Source of the DNA: Chloroflexota bacterium | GTDB lineage: Bacteria; Chloroflexota; Anaerolineae; B4-G1 | DNA length: 6,167 nt | Direction of reading: 5' to 3' | Assembly (NCBI GenBank): GCA_011046405.1 | Contig: DSAR01000234.1 | Span: 1 to 6,167 of the forward strand | Part shown: piece after piece, positions 1 to 6,167 of the stretch | Layout: each line of letters opens with the position of its first letter | Position numbering within the stretch: position 1 is the first letter of the stretch | Notes under the pieces: generated by a model | Seen by the model: the letters and a program-made list of their open reading frames with translations, nothing else | Told to the model about the DNA's origin: nothing | The model's database searches: none | Made by a program: the position numbers and the translations under genes

Positions 1-2
1 GC

Positions 3-157
3 CGCGGTGAGAGATTAGCCACGAATCCTTCGACTACGCTCAGGACAGGTTTGCACGAATGGACACGAAAAACCCAAAGATTAGTGACAATTCGTGTAAT
101 TCGTGGCGAAAAATTGACCACTTGCTAAGCCAACCAGGCGAACTAGCAGAGAGCCAG
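3..157. repeat. Left copy of a 155-nt long inverted repeat
   Basis: This stretch is the reverse complement of 2780-2934. The two align over 155 positions without gaps and differ at four by my reading, about 97% identity. It contains ATTCGTG/CACGAAT-type words and the motif CCTTCGACTACGCTCAGGA, which from memory resembles intergenic repeats seen in several bacterial phyla (not verified here). There is no coding potential. The match may continue left of the window, because base 1 also pairs after a single mismatch. On the right it stops sharply at 157, just before the selC promoter. High identity in non-coding DNA suggests recent duplication or gene conversion. Confidence 0.93.
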
Positions 158-167
158 AGGGTAAAGA

Positions 168-189
168 ACGCTTGACCCACGCTTGACTA
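168..189 (+). repeat. 11-bp tandem duplication carrying two TTGAC boxes
   Basis: ACGCTTGACCC is followed directly by ACGCTTGACTA, so the word CGCTTGAC occurs twice with an 11-bp period. Only the second copy is correctly spaced from a -10 box to serve as the selC -35 element. The first may be a decayed duplicate or an extra contact site. Confidence 0.6.
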
Positions 190-211
190 ATTACATAAAT
201 CGCGTTATCCT
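183..211 (+). promoter_or_regulatory. Sigma70-type promoter of selC
   Basis: TTGACT (183-188) and TATCCT (206-211) are separated by exactly 17 bp. Transcription would start near 218-220, five to seven bases before the mature tRNA 5' end at 225, which is a usual arrangement for a tRNA gene. A second AT-rich word, TATGAT (211-216), overlaps the -10 but is too far from the -35 box. Confidence 0.7.
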
Positions 212-224
212 ATGATACGTTCTT

Positions 225-320
225 GGGGGTGGTTGGGGCCCGGTGGCTTCCCCGGTCTTCAAAACCGGTGGCGGGTCGCGCAGAGCGAGCCGCGGTGGGT
301 TCGACTCCCATCCACTCCCG
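225..320 (+). tRNA. selC: tRNA-Sec, anticodon UCA
   Basis: This is a complete selenocysteine tRNA of 96 nt. The acceptor stem has 8 bp (225-232 with 312-319, one G-U pair). The D stem has 6 bp (235-240 with 245-250) closed by a 4-nt CGGT loop, as in bacterial tRNA-Sec. The anticodon stem is 252-256 with 264-268, its loop is CTTCAAA, and the anticodon TCA is at 259-261. A long variable arm fills 269-294. The T stem is 295-299 with 307-311 and the loop is TTCGACT. The discriminator is G320 and CCA is not encoded. The 8+5 acceptor/T geometry and 6-bp D stem separate it from tRNA-Ser and from ordinary suppressors. It reads UGA with SelB after charging by SerRS and SelA; none of those genes is in the window. 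Confidence 0.97.
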
Positions 321-335
321 TAATATGTAATTTTC

Positions 336-482
336 AACTGGCGTTTTCCAGTAAATCGTCATTAGCATTCGGAAGTCTCAAAAGGCGCATTGAACAGCCG
401 ATTTTGACGTGATAGTCAATCAACTTTGCCTCTGAGATGCTCGACTGAAGACTTCCGAATGCTTAAGTGGAAAACTCCAGTT
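336..482. repeat. Inverted-repeat element downstream of selC
   Basis: Two arm pairs frame this 147-bp segment. The outer arms are 336-350 and 468-482 (15 nt, one mismatch, ending in AACTGG/CCAGTT). The inner arms are 364-378 and 449-463, a perfect 15-nt pair AGCATTCGGAAGTCT and its complement. The spacers between outer and inner arms differ (13 and 4 nt), so the structure is not a simple hairpin. TTTTC lies on both flanks (331-335 and 481-485), which could be a short target duplication. It may be a small non-autonomous mobile element next to a tRNA gene, or a structured 3' region that helps end selC transcription. No coding potential was seen. Confidence 0.65.
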
Positions 483-500
483 TTCAAGATCGAGGATTAC

Positions 501-546
501 ACAGAGATCCGCAGGGGGCCTATATAGGCCCCCTGCGGATCTCTGT
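501..546. repeat. Perfect 46-bp palindrome
   Basis: ACAGAGATCCGCAGGGGGCC (501-520), TATATA (521-526) and the exact complement of the left arm (527-546) form a palindrome with no mismatches and no spacer, since the centre is itself self-complementary. Symmetry stops at 500/547. The right end directly abuts the ATG at 547, so a transcript through here would fold into a very stable hairpin just before that start codon. No U-run follows, so it is not a typical intrinsic terminator. It could be a cruciform or dimer-binding site, a remnant of a palindromic repeat, or a fold-back artefact of sequencing or assembly. Confidence 0.95.
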
Positions 547-1138
547 ATGGCAAATGTGGATCACGCGAAGTTGGTCAATCAGATGGTGCGTAACCTGGCC
601 TCGGTCGCCAGCGATCTGGCCCTGCACGTCGCCGATGATCGGTTGCTCGTGCGCGCCCTCCGCACCGAGGCGGGCAGTGTCGAGGCCCACCTGATGACGC
701 TCCGCTGCTTGGCGGAACCGGACGCTGGGCGTGGCCAAGTCGCGGGACACGGGGCACTTGGACCAGGTGCGAGAACTGATCTTGAGCGACGAGGGGATCA
801 TGCTGACCGACGTCTACATGTTGATGGGCACCCTGCGCTGGGAGCGGGAGGCTGAGAGGACGGCCGAGCGCGAGCGCGTCCGGGCCGAGATAGCCCGCCG
901 GCGCAAGGAAATGGAATTGGCCGAGGCGGAGGCCCAGGCTCGCATGGCGACCATCCAGAGAGCTCTGGAGGTCCGCCGGGCCGAACTGGAGGTGCTCCAG
1001 GTGGAGACGGAAAGGCAGGAGCAGGCCTGGCGCGAGTGCTGGGCCGCGCTGCGGGAGCGGCGCCAGACGACTCCCGGGATGGGGCGGAATAGACGAACCC
1101 CCCATCAAGGATCGGACGATGAGAAGATACCGTGTTAA
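547..1138 (+). pseudogene. Coiled-coil protein gene of unknown function, broken by a frameshift
   Basis: I do not recognise a family. The frame opened by ATG 547 gives a natural-looking sequence beginning MANVDHAKLVNQMVRNLASV to about 717, then turns into Gly/Arg/His-rich out-of-frame text ending near 855. The next frame is blocked by stops at 692-697, but from about 719 it reads RTLGVAKSRDTGHLDQVREL and continues to TAA 1136-1138. One missing or extra base around 700-725 would join the halves into roughly 196 residues: a mostly helical N-terminal half, then a long Arg/Glu/Ala-rich coiled coil (about 840-1070, for example ERERVRAEIARRRKEMELAE) and a short polar tail. No good Shine-Dalgarno precedes 547, because the 46-bp palindrome occupies that place. 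Alternatives are a sequencing error, or a separate short gene starting at GTG 731, though no clear ribosome-binding site supports that start. Confidence 0.55.
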
Positions 1139-1203
1139 GGCTCTACTGGCCAGCCGGGCGTCCAATTCCGTCCACAGGCCCAGGCCAACCTTTATTGATT
1201 CTG

Positions 1204-1232
1204 GCTCGTCCGGGATAGGGCCTATTACGAGC
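1204..1232. promoter_or_regulatory. Short dyad upstream of the kinase gene
   Basis: GCTCGT (1204-1209) pairs with ACGAGC (1227-1232) around a second dyad, ATAGG/CCTAT (1215-1225). It sits about 70 bp before the kinase start and could be an operator or leader hairpin; no T-run follows, so a terminator is less likely. The rest of the 1139-1302 gap holds no promoter I can support and no gene. Confidence 0.35.
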
Positions 1233-1302
1233 GATCCCCTGGTTTATCGAGCTGAGGCCTACAAAACGTAACGGGGTAGTCACGAGAAAAGAGGTGAGAT
1301 AA

Positions 1303-2322
1303 ATGGAGAAGTGGATCAAGGAGATTTATAGCGAGGCTATCCTGGCCGAGGTGTTGGGCAGGTACGGCGTGCAGATCAATGCGGTCACCGAACTGGACGG
1401 CTTCGAGAGTTTCATCTACGAGTACGAAAAAGATGGTCAGGATTACATCTTGCGGGTCACTCACTGCGCGCGTCGAACCGCCGACATGATCGGGGGCGAG
1501 ATCGACTGGCTGAACTACCTGGTGGATGGCGGCGTGCCCGCCGCCCGGGTTGTGTCCTCAGAGAAGGGGCGGCTGGTCGAGGTGCTTGACGCTCCAGACA
1601 CGGGAGAGGCAGACGACGCCTACTTTTTGGCCGTCGCTTTCGAGAAGGCGCCGGGTACCTATCCCTCTGAAGCCGACTGGGAGGGTGGCTTGCCTGACCA
1701 ACTGGGCCGGATTATGGGGCGAATGCACGCCCTGACCCAGCGCTACCGTCCCGGCGAGCCCCGGATCCGGCGACCCTCGTGGCACGACGAGGTAGCGGGC
1801 ATCGCGGAGAAATACCTGCCGCCATCGGACAAGATCATCGTGGATAAGTTCAACCACCTGCTGGCCTACCTACAGGAACTGCCCCAGGATCGGGCGTCCT
1901 ACGGGCTCGTGCACACCGACGTGCACGGCGGGAACTTCTACGTCCACGAGGGGCAGATCACGCTCTTCGATTTCGACGATTGCCAGTACGCGTGGTTCGT
2001 GTACGATATCTCGATGGCCCTGTTCTACGCCATCTCCCACGATTGCATGGGGGAGGAGGACGTCGCCTGGGCCAGGAGATTCTTCACAGAGTTTATGGGC
2101 GGTTACTATCAGGAGAATGTGCTCGACCCGGCCTGGCTGCGGCAGATTCCCTACTTCTTGAAACTGCGGGAGATGGATCTCTACATCATCATCCACCGCA
2201 GCTTCGACCTGGACGACCTCGACCCGTGGTGTACGAGTTTCATGGACCGGCGCAAATACAAGATCGAGCACGACATACCCTACGTGGACCTGGACTTCGT
2301 CCAGTTGACAGAGGTGTTTTGA
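1303..2322 (+). CDS. APH/ChoK-family phosphotransferase, substrate unknown
   Basis: This intact 339-residue protein is a normal length for soluble aminoglycoside/homoserine/choline kinase-like enzymes, which transfer the gamma-phosphate of a nucleotide to a small hydroxylated molecule. The Brenner-type catalytic loop is HTDVHGGNF, with His204, Asp206 and Asn211. The metal-binding segment is FDFDD (223-226) in LFDFDDCQYAW. In the N-lobe, YILRVTH (48-54) corresponds to the nucleotide-binding strand, with Arg51 where Lys is usual, and Glu66 is a candidate partner. The start is supported by GAGGTGA at 1291-1297, five bases ahead of ATG. No signal peptide or membrane segment is seen, so it is cytoplasmic. 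Neighbours do not reveal the substrate; family membership alone does not imply antibiotic resistance. Stop TGA is 2320-2322. Confidence 0.88.
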   Translation: MEKWIKEIYSEAILAEVLGRYGVQINAVTELDGFESFIYEYEKDGQDYILRVTHCARRTADMIGGEIDWLNYLVDGGVPAARVVSSEKGRLVEVLDAPDTGEADDAYFLAVAFEKAPGTYPSEADWEGGLPDQLGRIMGRMHALTQRYRPGEPRIRRPSWHDEVAGIAEKYLPPSDKIIVDKFNHLLAYLQELPQDRASYGLVHTDVHGGNFYVHEGQITLFDFDDCQYAWFVYDISMALFYAISHDCMGEEDVAWARRFFTEFMGGYYQENVLDPAWLRQIPYFLKLREMDLYIIIHRSFDLDDLDPWCTSFMDRRKYKIEHDIPYVDLDFVQLTEVF

Positions 2323-2337
2323 CAGAGACGTTCTGGT

Positions 2338-2454
2338 GAGCCTGACAAGACGGTCCATTTGAACCGGCAGGCCCTCGAGGCCGGGCTGGAACCGTCGACT
2401 ATCATCACCGAGGGTCTGGCACCGGGGATGAATGTCGTCAGGGAGAAGGTCCAG
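2338..2454 (+). pseudogene. Relic of a corrinoid (B12-binding) protein N-terminal cap domain
   Basis: The plus-strand reading contains ALEAGLEPSTIITEGLAPGM followed by NVVREKVQ. This resembles the helical cap of methyltransferase corrinoid proteins (MtaC/MtbC/MetH-like; typical pattern ALEAG-(x)4-I-(x)2-GL-(x)-GM-(x)-VVGEKF). The match ends near 2454. The expected PE-rich helix, the linker and the entire DxHxxG cobalamin-binding Rossmann domain are absent. Upstream, a possible original start TTG 2319 behind GAGGTG reads MTETFW and stops at 2337, one frame away from the homologous segment, so a frameshift lies there too. The reading stays open to 2658, but the residues after 2457 do not look like this family. 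It is best viewed as a decayed fragment; full-length family members have about 210 residues. Confidence 0.55.
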
Positions 2455-2592
2455 ACCGGCGCGGGCCAGCGCGATGTGCCCGTCGATAGCCGCGACGCGG
2501 CTCCACTGCCGGATGCATGCGATGCCCTTCGACAGGAACTGCTCCGCTTTCGGCAGTTCGTTACGTTCCCGCGCCAATTCTCCCAGCCATAT
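2455..2592 (-). pseudogene. Relic of a MalT/LuxR-type TPR segment
   Basis: The minus strand from 2592 down to about 2455 reads IWLGELARERNELPKAEQFL, then SKGIACIRQWSRVAAIDGHI and ALARAG. This fits the helical TPR repeats of large MalT-like ATP-dependent LuxR regulators, whose repeats typically run LGELLYERNDLEAAE..L..GIELA..W, then a helix with GY.ALAR. Only about 46 residues are recognisable. The P-loop ATPase module, the C-terminal helix-turn-helix and a credible start are missing, and sequence on both sides does not continue the family. The relic abuts the opposite-strand corrinoid relic at about 2455, which suggests that a deletion joined two unrelated genes. The family call is from pattern memory. 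Confidence 0.5.
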
Positions 2593-2686
2593 CGACGGTT
2601 CGCCGGAGCAGACGAGCGCGGGGCACCAAGTCGCCGCGTATCGGCGGGACGTACGTAAGTGGTCAAGTTATTTAATCCCGAATCGG
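2593..2686. other. Non-coding remnant between relics and palindrome
   Basis: No convincing gene, promoter or terminator is visible here. The minus-strand TPR frame remains open through much of it but loses family resemblance, so it may be further decayed gene sequence. Confidence 0.4.
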
Positions 2687-3099
2687 ATCACGAATGGCTC
2701 GAATAAACGAATGGCTGCACTGAAATAACCCTAGATTTCACCACAGAGACACAGAGAGCACAGAGAATTTAACATTTTACTGGCTCTCTGCTAGTTCGCC
2801 TGGTTGGCTTAGCAAATGGTCAATTTTTCGCCACGAATTACACGAATTGTCACTAATCTTTGGGCTTTTCGTGTTAATTCGTGCAAACCTGTCCTGAGCG
2901 TAGTCGAAGGATTCGTGGCTAATCTCTCACCGCGACCATGCGAAATCCCAAAGAACCAAATTTTAATGCGCACCTCAATTTTTCTCCGTGTTCTCGGTGG
3001 CTCTGTGCTAAGGTGACCTTTTTTCAGTAGAGCCACAAATGGGTTTTCATCACCCAAAGTCACAATTCGTGCCATTCGTCCATTCGTGTGATTCGTGAT
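2687..3099. repeat. Nested palindromic repeat of about 413 bp
   Basis: Three pairs of inverted arms lie inside one another. The outermost are 2687-2715 and 3071-3099 (29 nt, about 24 matching), rich in ATTCGTG/CACGAAT. Inside them are CACAGAG-type arms, 2742-2767 and 2982-3007 (about 22 of 26 matching). Innermost are GCCACGAAT (2830-2838) and ATTCGTGGC (2911-2919), exact complements. The centre holds the second copy of the 155-nt repeat. All words are short, AT-leaning and stop-rich, so the region is not protein-coding. It looks like a dispersed palindromic element, or several inserted into each other. No transposase is present. Confidence 0.85.
2780..2934. repeat. Right copy of the 155-nt long inverted repeat
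   Basis: This is the inverted partner of 3-157, with about four mismatches and no gaps. It includes TCCTGAGCGTAGTCGAAGG (2892-2910). Unlike the left copy, it is embedded in the CACAGAG-type arms, so the shared unit is the 155-nt core and not the whole nested palindrome. Confidence 0.93.
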
Positions 3100-3199
3100 G
3101 GAAAACAAACTCCCGATTACGGCTGTCTAAGTCAAGTGACCGGCTATGCGTTTCCAGTATAGCACAAACGGGCATGCCAGCAACAGGCGCGGTCGTTTT

Positions 3200-3228
3200 T
3201 TGACTTCGGGGACGTTTCCCGTTATACT
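3200..3228 (+). promoter_or_regulatory. Sigma70-type promoter of the radical SAM/acyl-CoA synthetase operon
   Basis: TTGACT (3200-3205), a 17-bp spacer and TATACT (3223-3228) make a near-consensus promoter; transcription should begin around 3235. The spacer contains an imperfect dyad, CGGG(N7)CCCG (3207-3221), well placed for a repressor or activator. A small palindrome CTGGGCCCAG (3232-3241) lies at the start point. No other promoter was seen for the two genes downstream. Confidence 0.75.
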
Positions 3229-3245
3229 GGCTCTGGGCCCAGCCC

Positions 3246-3415
3246 TTACGTTTCACGCGTGTGACTGCTCACCTTGTGCCCGCCGGATCACAATCCGGCA
3301 GTTTACAGGCGACGTGTTGGCTTACGTCACCACCCATGATGGCCCTTGCACCATCGACGCGGATTGTGATCCGCACTGCACACGTAGGCTGAGCAGTTAC
3401 TCACGCGTTACGTTT
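3246..3415. mobile_element. MITE-like palindromic insertion with 8-bp direct repeats
   Basis: TTACGTTT occurs at 3246-3253 and again at 3408-3415, in the position of a target-site duplication around a 154-bp segment. The segment ends are inverted: CGCGTG..ACTGCTCA (3256-3271) and TGAGCAGT....CACGCG. Deeper in, CGGATCACAATCCG (3284-3297) is the exact complement of 3360-3373. Each can also fold locally, and two more small hairpins lie between them (3311-3328 and 3338-3355). The element has no gene, so any transposition would need a transposase acting in trans. Because it lies between promoter and gene, it is transcribed and would form a large branched structure in the leader. An alternative is a native structured leader RNA. 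Confidence 0.65.
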
Positions 3416-3461
3416 ATGCGCAGCATCCACCAACCGGGACGAAACACCCCCAAAATCGCAC

Positions 3462-3475
3462 GGAGTGCCAGATTG
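3462..3475 (+). promoter_or_regulatory. Ribosome-binding site that decides the radical SAM start
   Basis: GGAG (3462-3465) stands seven bases before TTG 3473. The in-frame ATG at 3416 and the far upstream ATG at 3146 have no Shine-Dalgarno. The reading from 3146 also runs across the promoter and the palindromic insertion, so it cannot be the real start. Confidence 0.65.
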
Positions 3476-4438
3476 GAAGACATCCAAACCCTATTCAACC
3501 AACCCTGGGACACGCTGCAGGCCGCGGCCTGGGCGGCGCGGGGTGCGCATCATCCCGATGACCTGGCCCTGGCCGTACCAGGCGGCAAGCGGTACGAGAC
3601 CGAGCGCTACCGCAATACGCCTCACCGCTTCGCCAGCCTGAGCGTGACCGGGCACGATTGTGACCTGATGTGTGATCATTGCCGGGGGCGCCTGTTGCTT
3701 GGCATGCGGCCGGCGACTACGCCGGAGTCACTGCTGGAAAAAGGTCAGGCACTGATCGCCCAGGGATGCGAGGGCGTCCTCATCAGTGGAGGGGCCGGGA
3801 TCGACGGCGCGGTGCCTCTCGAGCCCCACCTGACGGCCATCGCCCAGCTTAAGTCCTGGGGACTGCGCGTCATCGTGCACACGGGGTTGCTGGACCGGGC
3901 GACGGCCGAGGGGCTGAAGTCGGCCGGCATCGACCAGGTGCTCTTCGACGTGATCGGCGACGCGGTGACGATCCGCGACGTGCTGCATATGGATCGCACG
4001 CCCGACGATTACGCCCGGGCGCTGGCGACGCTGCGGGAACTGGAGATCCCGGTGGCGCCCCACATCGTGGCCGGTTTGCATTTCGGGCAGTTGCGGGGTG
4101 AACTGCGGGCGCTGGACATCGTCCGCCAGGCGGGGGCCGATGTGCTCGTCATCGTCGTTCTGCGGCCACTGCGGCACACACCGATGGCCGACGTGGCCCC
4201 GGTCACACCGGAGGCGGTGGGACGGCTCGTCGCCGTGGCCCGCCTGCTCAACCCGGACGTGCCGCTCACGTTGGGGTGCGCGCGCCCCTCCGGCCCGGCC
4301 AAGGTCGAGATGGAGCGCCGGGCGGTGCTGGCCGGCGTCAACGGCTTGGCCTATCCCGATCCCCGGACGGTGCGCCTGGCCGAGGAGCTGGGGCTGCGAG
4401 TGTCGTTCGTCGAGCGTTGTTGTACGCTGGCAGTTTGA
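3473..4438 (+). CDS. BioB-like radical SAM protein, possibly LipS2-type lipoyl synthase
   Basis: The TTG start gives 321 residues. The SAM-binding [4Fe-4S] motif is CDLMCDHC, with Cys63, Cys67 and Cys70 (CX3CX2C), in the context SVTGHDCDLMCDHCRGRLLL. VLISGGAGIDGAVPL follows as the glycine-rich SAM-contacting strand, and the rest is a radical SAM half or full barrel. Late motifs are LGCARPSGPAKVEMERRA (Cys269) and the C-terminal ERCCTLAV (Cys316, Cys317), which could bind an auxiliary cluster. The pattern resembles the biotin synthase-like group (COG1856 as I recall it) that includes the archaeal/bacterial LipS2 partner of LipS1, which inserts sulfur into octanoyl groups; this assignment is tentative. 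No LipS1, LplA or lipoyl-domain gene is in view. It is the first gene of an operon with the synthetase 50 bp downstream. Alternative start: ATG 3416. Confidence 0.85.
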   Translation: MEDIQTLFNQPWDTLQAAAWAARGAHHPDDLALAVPGGKRYETERYRNTPHRFASLSVTGHDCDLMCDHCRGRLLLGMRPATTPESLLEKGQALIAQGCEGVLISGGAGIDGAVPLEPHLTAIAQLKSWGLRVIVHTGLLDRATAEGLKSAGIDQVLFDVIGDAVTIRDVLHMDRTPDDYARALATLRELEIPVAPHIVAGLHFGQLRGELRALDIVRQAGADVLVIVVLRPLRHTPMADVAPVTPEAVGRLVAVARLLNPDVPLTLGCARPSGPAKVEMERRAVLAGVNGLAYPDPRTVRLAEELGLRVSFVERCCTLAV

Positions 4439-4488
4439 CAGAGTAGAGCGTGGAGAGAAGAGAGGAGAGATTGAGCGTGGAGGTTAGT

Positions 4489-6167
4489 GTGAAGGATCCG
4501 TTGTATACGTTTTTTCATCCCCGGGGGGTGGCCATCATCGGCGCCAGCAGTAACCCGAGCAAGCTCGGGCACGGGGTGATCCGCAATTTCGTCGAGCACG
4601 GTTACGAGGGAGAGATTTGCCCTGTCAATCCCAGGGGCGGGGAGATTTTGGGCGTGCCGGTCTACACGTCGGTGGCCGAGGTGCCCGATCCCGTCGATCT
4701 GGGCGTCATCATCCTGGCGGCCGACTATGCAGCGATGGCGTTGGAGGACTGCGGAAAGCGCGGGATCAAGGCAGTCGTCATCATCTCCGGCGGATTCGGC
4801 GAGTTGGGCATCAGTGGGCGGGAACGGGAGCAGGAACTCCGGGAGATCGCCCGTCGGTACGACATGCGCTTCATCGGCCCCAACTGCGTCGGCGTGATCG
4901 ACACCTACGTGCCTATCGACACGACCTTCGTCCGCACCATGCCAAGCCAGGGGAGCATCGGTTTCGTCTCCCACTCCGGCGCGGTCTGCGGGGGAACGAT
5001 GGATTGGGCCAACGCGGTGGGCGTGGGCTTTTCTCGCGTGATGAGCCTGGGGAACCAGGTGGACGTCGACGTGGCCGATTCCCTGGATTCGCTGGCGGTG
5101 GAACCCCACACCCGCGTGGTCGCGGCCTACGTCGAGGGACTGCCCAACGGGCGCAAGTTCGTCGAGTCAGCGGCCCGCCTGACGCCGCACAAGCCGTTGC
5201 TCGTGCTCAAGGCCGGGCGCACGCCCAGCGGGACGCGGGCCGTGGCCTCGCACACGGGAGCGCTGGCCGGGGCGGATCAGGCCTTCATGGCCGCGTGCCA
5301 GCGGGCGGGCGCGATCCCGGTGGAGGACCTGGAGCAGTTGATCGACGGCAGCCTGGCCCTGGCCTATCGCCAGCCGCCGAAAGGGACGGGTATGGCGATC
5401 CTGACCAACGCCGGCGGGCCAGCCGCGGTGGGCGCCGACGCGCTGGACCGGCAGGGACTGCATCTGGTGGATCTGAGCACCGAGACGCAGGCGCGCCTGC
5501 AGTTGGTCTGCCCGCCGGGCGCGCAGACGTCGAACCCGGTCGACATGCTGGGCGGGCCGCGCCCGGAGCAGTTCACCCAGGCGTTGAAGATCCTGGTCGA
5601 GGCGCCCGAGGTCGATGGCGTCATGGTGGTCTACGTGCCCCAGGCGATCACGCCGCCCCAGGACGTGGCGGACGCGGTGAGCCGCGTGGGTACAAATGGC
5701 CACCCAACCGAAAAGCCTATCGTGTGCAACATCGCCGGCGGTGGAGGCATTCGCCGGGCCGCCCGCACCTTGCACGCCCATGGCGTGCCCCATTACATCA
5801 CACCGGCCCGGGCCGCCTTTGGGTTGGGGACGCTGTGGCGTTACCGGCAGATCCAGGAAAGACAGGAACGAGCCGCCGCTCATCCAGAACCGGTCTTGGG
5901 GGTGGATTATAAGCGCGTGCACGCACTCGTCGAGACGTTTGAGGAGATGTTTTGCGTCAATGGACGCCAGGCCCTGGATCCCCAGGCCGGGACCGATCTC
6001 GCCAGGGCCTACGGGTTATCGGCGCCGGTCTCGGGTTTGGCGGCGACGGCTGAGGCGGCGGTGGCGCTGGCCGAGCAGGCCGGGTATCCGGTGGCGCTCA
6101 AGCGGGTGGCGCCGGGCGTGGTCCACAAGGCGGACGTGGGCGGCGTCGTGCTGGGGCTATCGAGCGC
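4489..6167 (+). CDS. NDP-forming acyl-CoA synthetase, fused alpha-beta type (3' end cut off)
   Basis: The enzyme converts acyl-CoA plus ADP and phosphate to acid plus ATP and CoA, or the reverse, through phosphohistidine. Visible order: a CoA-binding Rossmann domain starting FHPRGVAIIGASSNP (Gly18), IGPNCVG (129-135), a second ligase domain with FVSHSGA (159-165), the phosphorylated-histidine motif SHTGALAG (His255, close to His257 known in archaeal ADP-forming acetyl-CoA synthetase), LTNAGGPA (305-312), then the start of the beta/ATP-grasp part with PVALKRVAPGVVHKADVGGV (Lys538 a nucleotide contact). It encodes 559 codons before the edge; fused members have about 700, so roughly 140 are missing, and a C-terminal acetyltransferase domain cannot be excluded. 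GTG 4489 has GGAGG five bases upstream; GTG 4477 and TTG 4471, behind GAGGAG 4462-4467, are alternatives. Substrate (acetate or another acid) is not readable. Confidence 0.93.
   Translation, partial: MKDPLYTFFHPRGVAIIGASSNPSKLGHGVIRNFVEHGYEGEICPVNPRGGEILGVPVYTSVAEVPDPVDLGVIILAADYAAMALEDCGKRGIKAVVIISGGFGELGISGREREQELREIARRYDMRFIGPNCVGVIDTYVPIDTTFVRTMPSQGSIGFVSHSGAVCGGTMDWANAVGVGFSRVMSLGNQVDVDVADSLDSLAVEPHTRVVAAYVEGLPNGRKFVESAARLTPHKPLLVLKAGRTPSGTRAVASHTGALAGADQAFMAACQRAGAIPVEDLEQLIDGSLALAYRQPPKGTGMAILTNAGGPAAVGADALDRQGLHLVDLSTETQARLQLVCPPGAQTSNPVDMLGGPRPEQFTQALKILVEAPEVDGVMVVYVPQAITPPQDVADAVSRVGTNGHPTEKPIVCNIAGGGGIRRAARTLHAHGVPHYITPARAAFGLGTLWRYRQIQERQERAAAHPEPVLGVDYKRVHALVETFEEMFCVNGRQALDPQAGTDLARAYGLSAPVSGLAATAEAAVALAEQAGYPVALKRVAPGVVHKADVGGVVLGLSS

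Overview
The window (about 60% GC in the genes, AT-rich between them) looks like a bacterial chromosome with two faces: a repeat-rich, partly decayed accessory stretch (1 to about 3130) and an intact two-gene metabolic operon (about 3200 to the right edge). The organism is probably a Chloroflexota-like, largely anaerobic bacterium, possibly Anaerolineae. This is inference from four things: an archaeal-type BioB/LipS-like radical SAM protein, an ADP-forming acyl-CoA synthetase, a relic of MalT-type TPR repeats, and a selenocysteine tRNA. No taxonomic marker is present.

Left part: an inverted-repeat arm (3-157) is followed by a well-formed promoter and a complete selC gene for tRNA-Sec (225-320), showing that the organism can insert selenocysteine. 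Downstream come a 147-bp inverted-repeat element (336-482), a perfect 46-bp palindrome (501-546), a coiled-coil protein gene that appears broken by one frameshift (547-1138), a gap with a short hairpin, and an intact APH/ChoK-family small-molecule kinase (1303-2322).

After the kinase lie two gene scraps that meet head to head near 2455: the N-terminal cap of a corrinoid protein on the plus strand and a MalT-type TPR fragment on the minus strand. Next is a roughly 413-bp nested palindrome (2687-3099). Its core holds a 155-nt sequence that is the inverted, about 97% identical copy of the arm at 3-157, so selC, the coiled-coil gene and the kinase sit between two inverted copies.

Right part: a TTGACT-N17-TATACT promoter (3200-3228) drives a leader carrying a 154-bp palindromic insertion flanked by 8-bp direct repeats (TTACGTTT). 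The operon follows: a radical SAM protein with a CX3CX2C cluster motif (best start TTG 3473), then, 50 bp later, a fused alpha-beta NDP-forming acyl-CoA synthetase that runs off the right edge. The most unusual content is the layering of palindromes and gene relics around selC and the MITE-like element inside the operon leader. No complete new defence or mobile system is visible, and no transposase or integrase gene is present.
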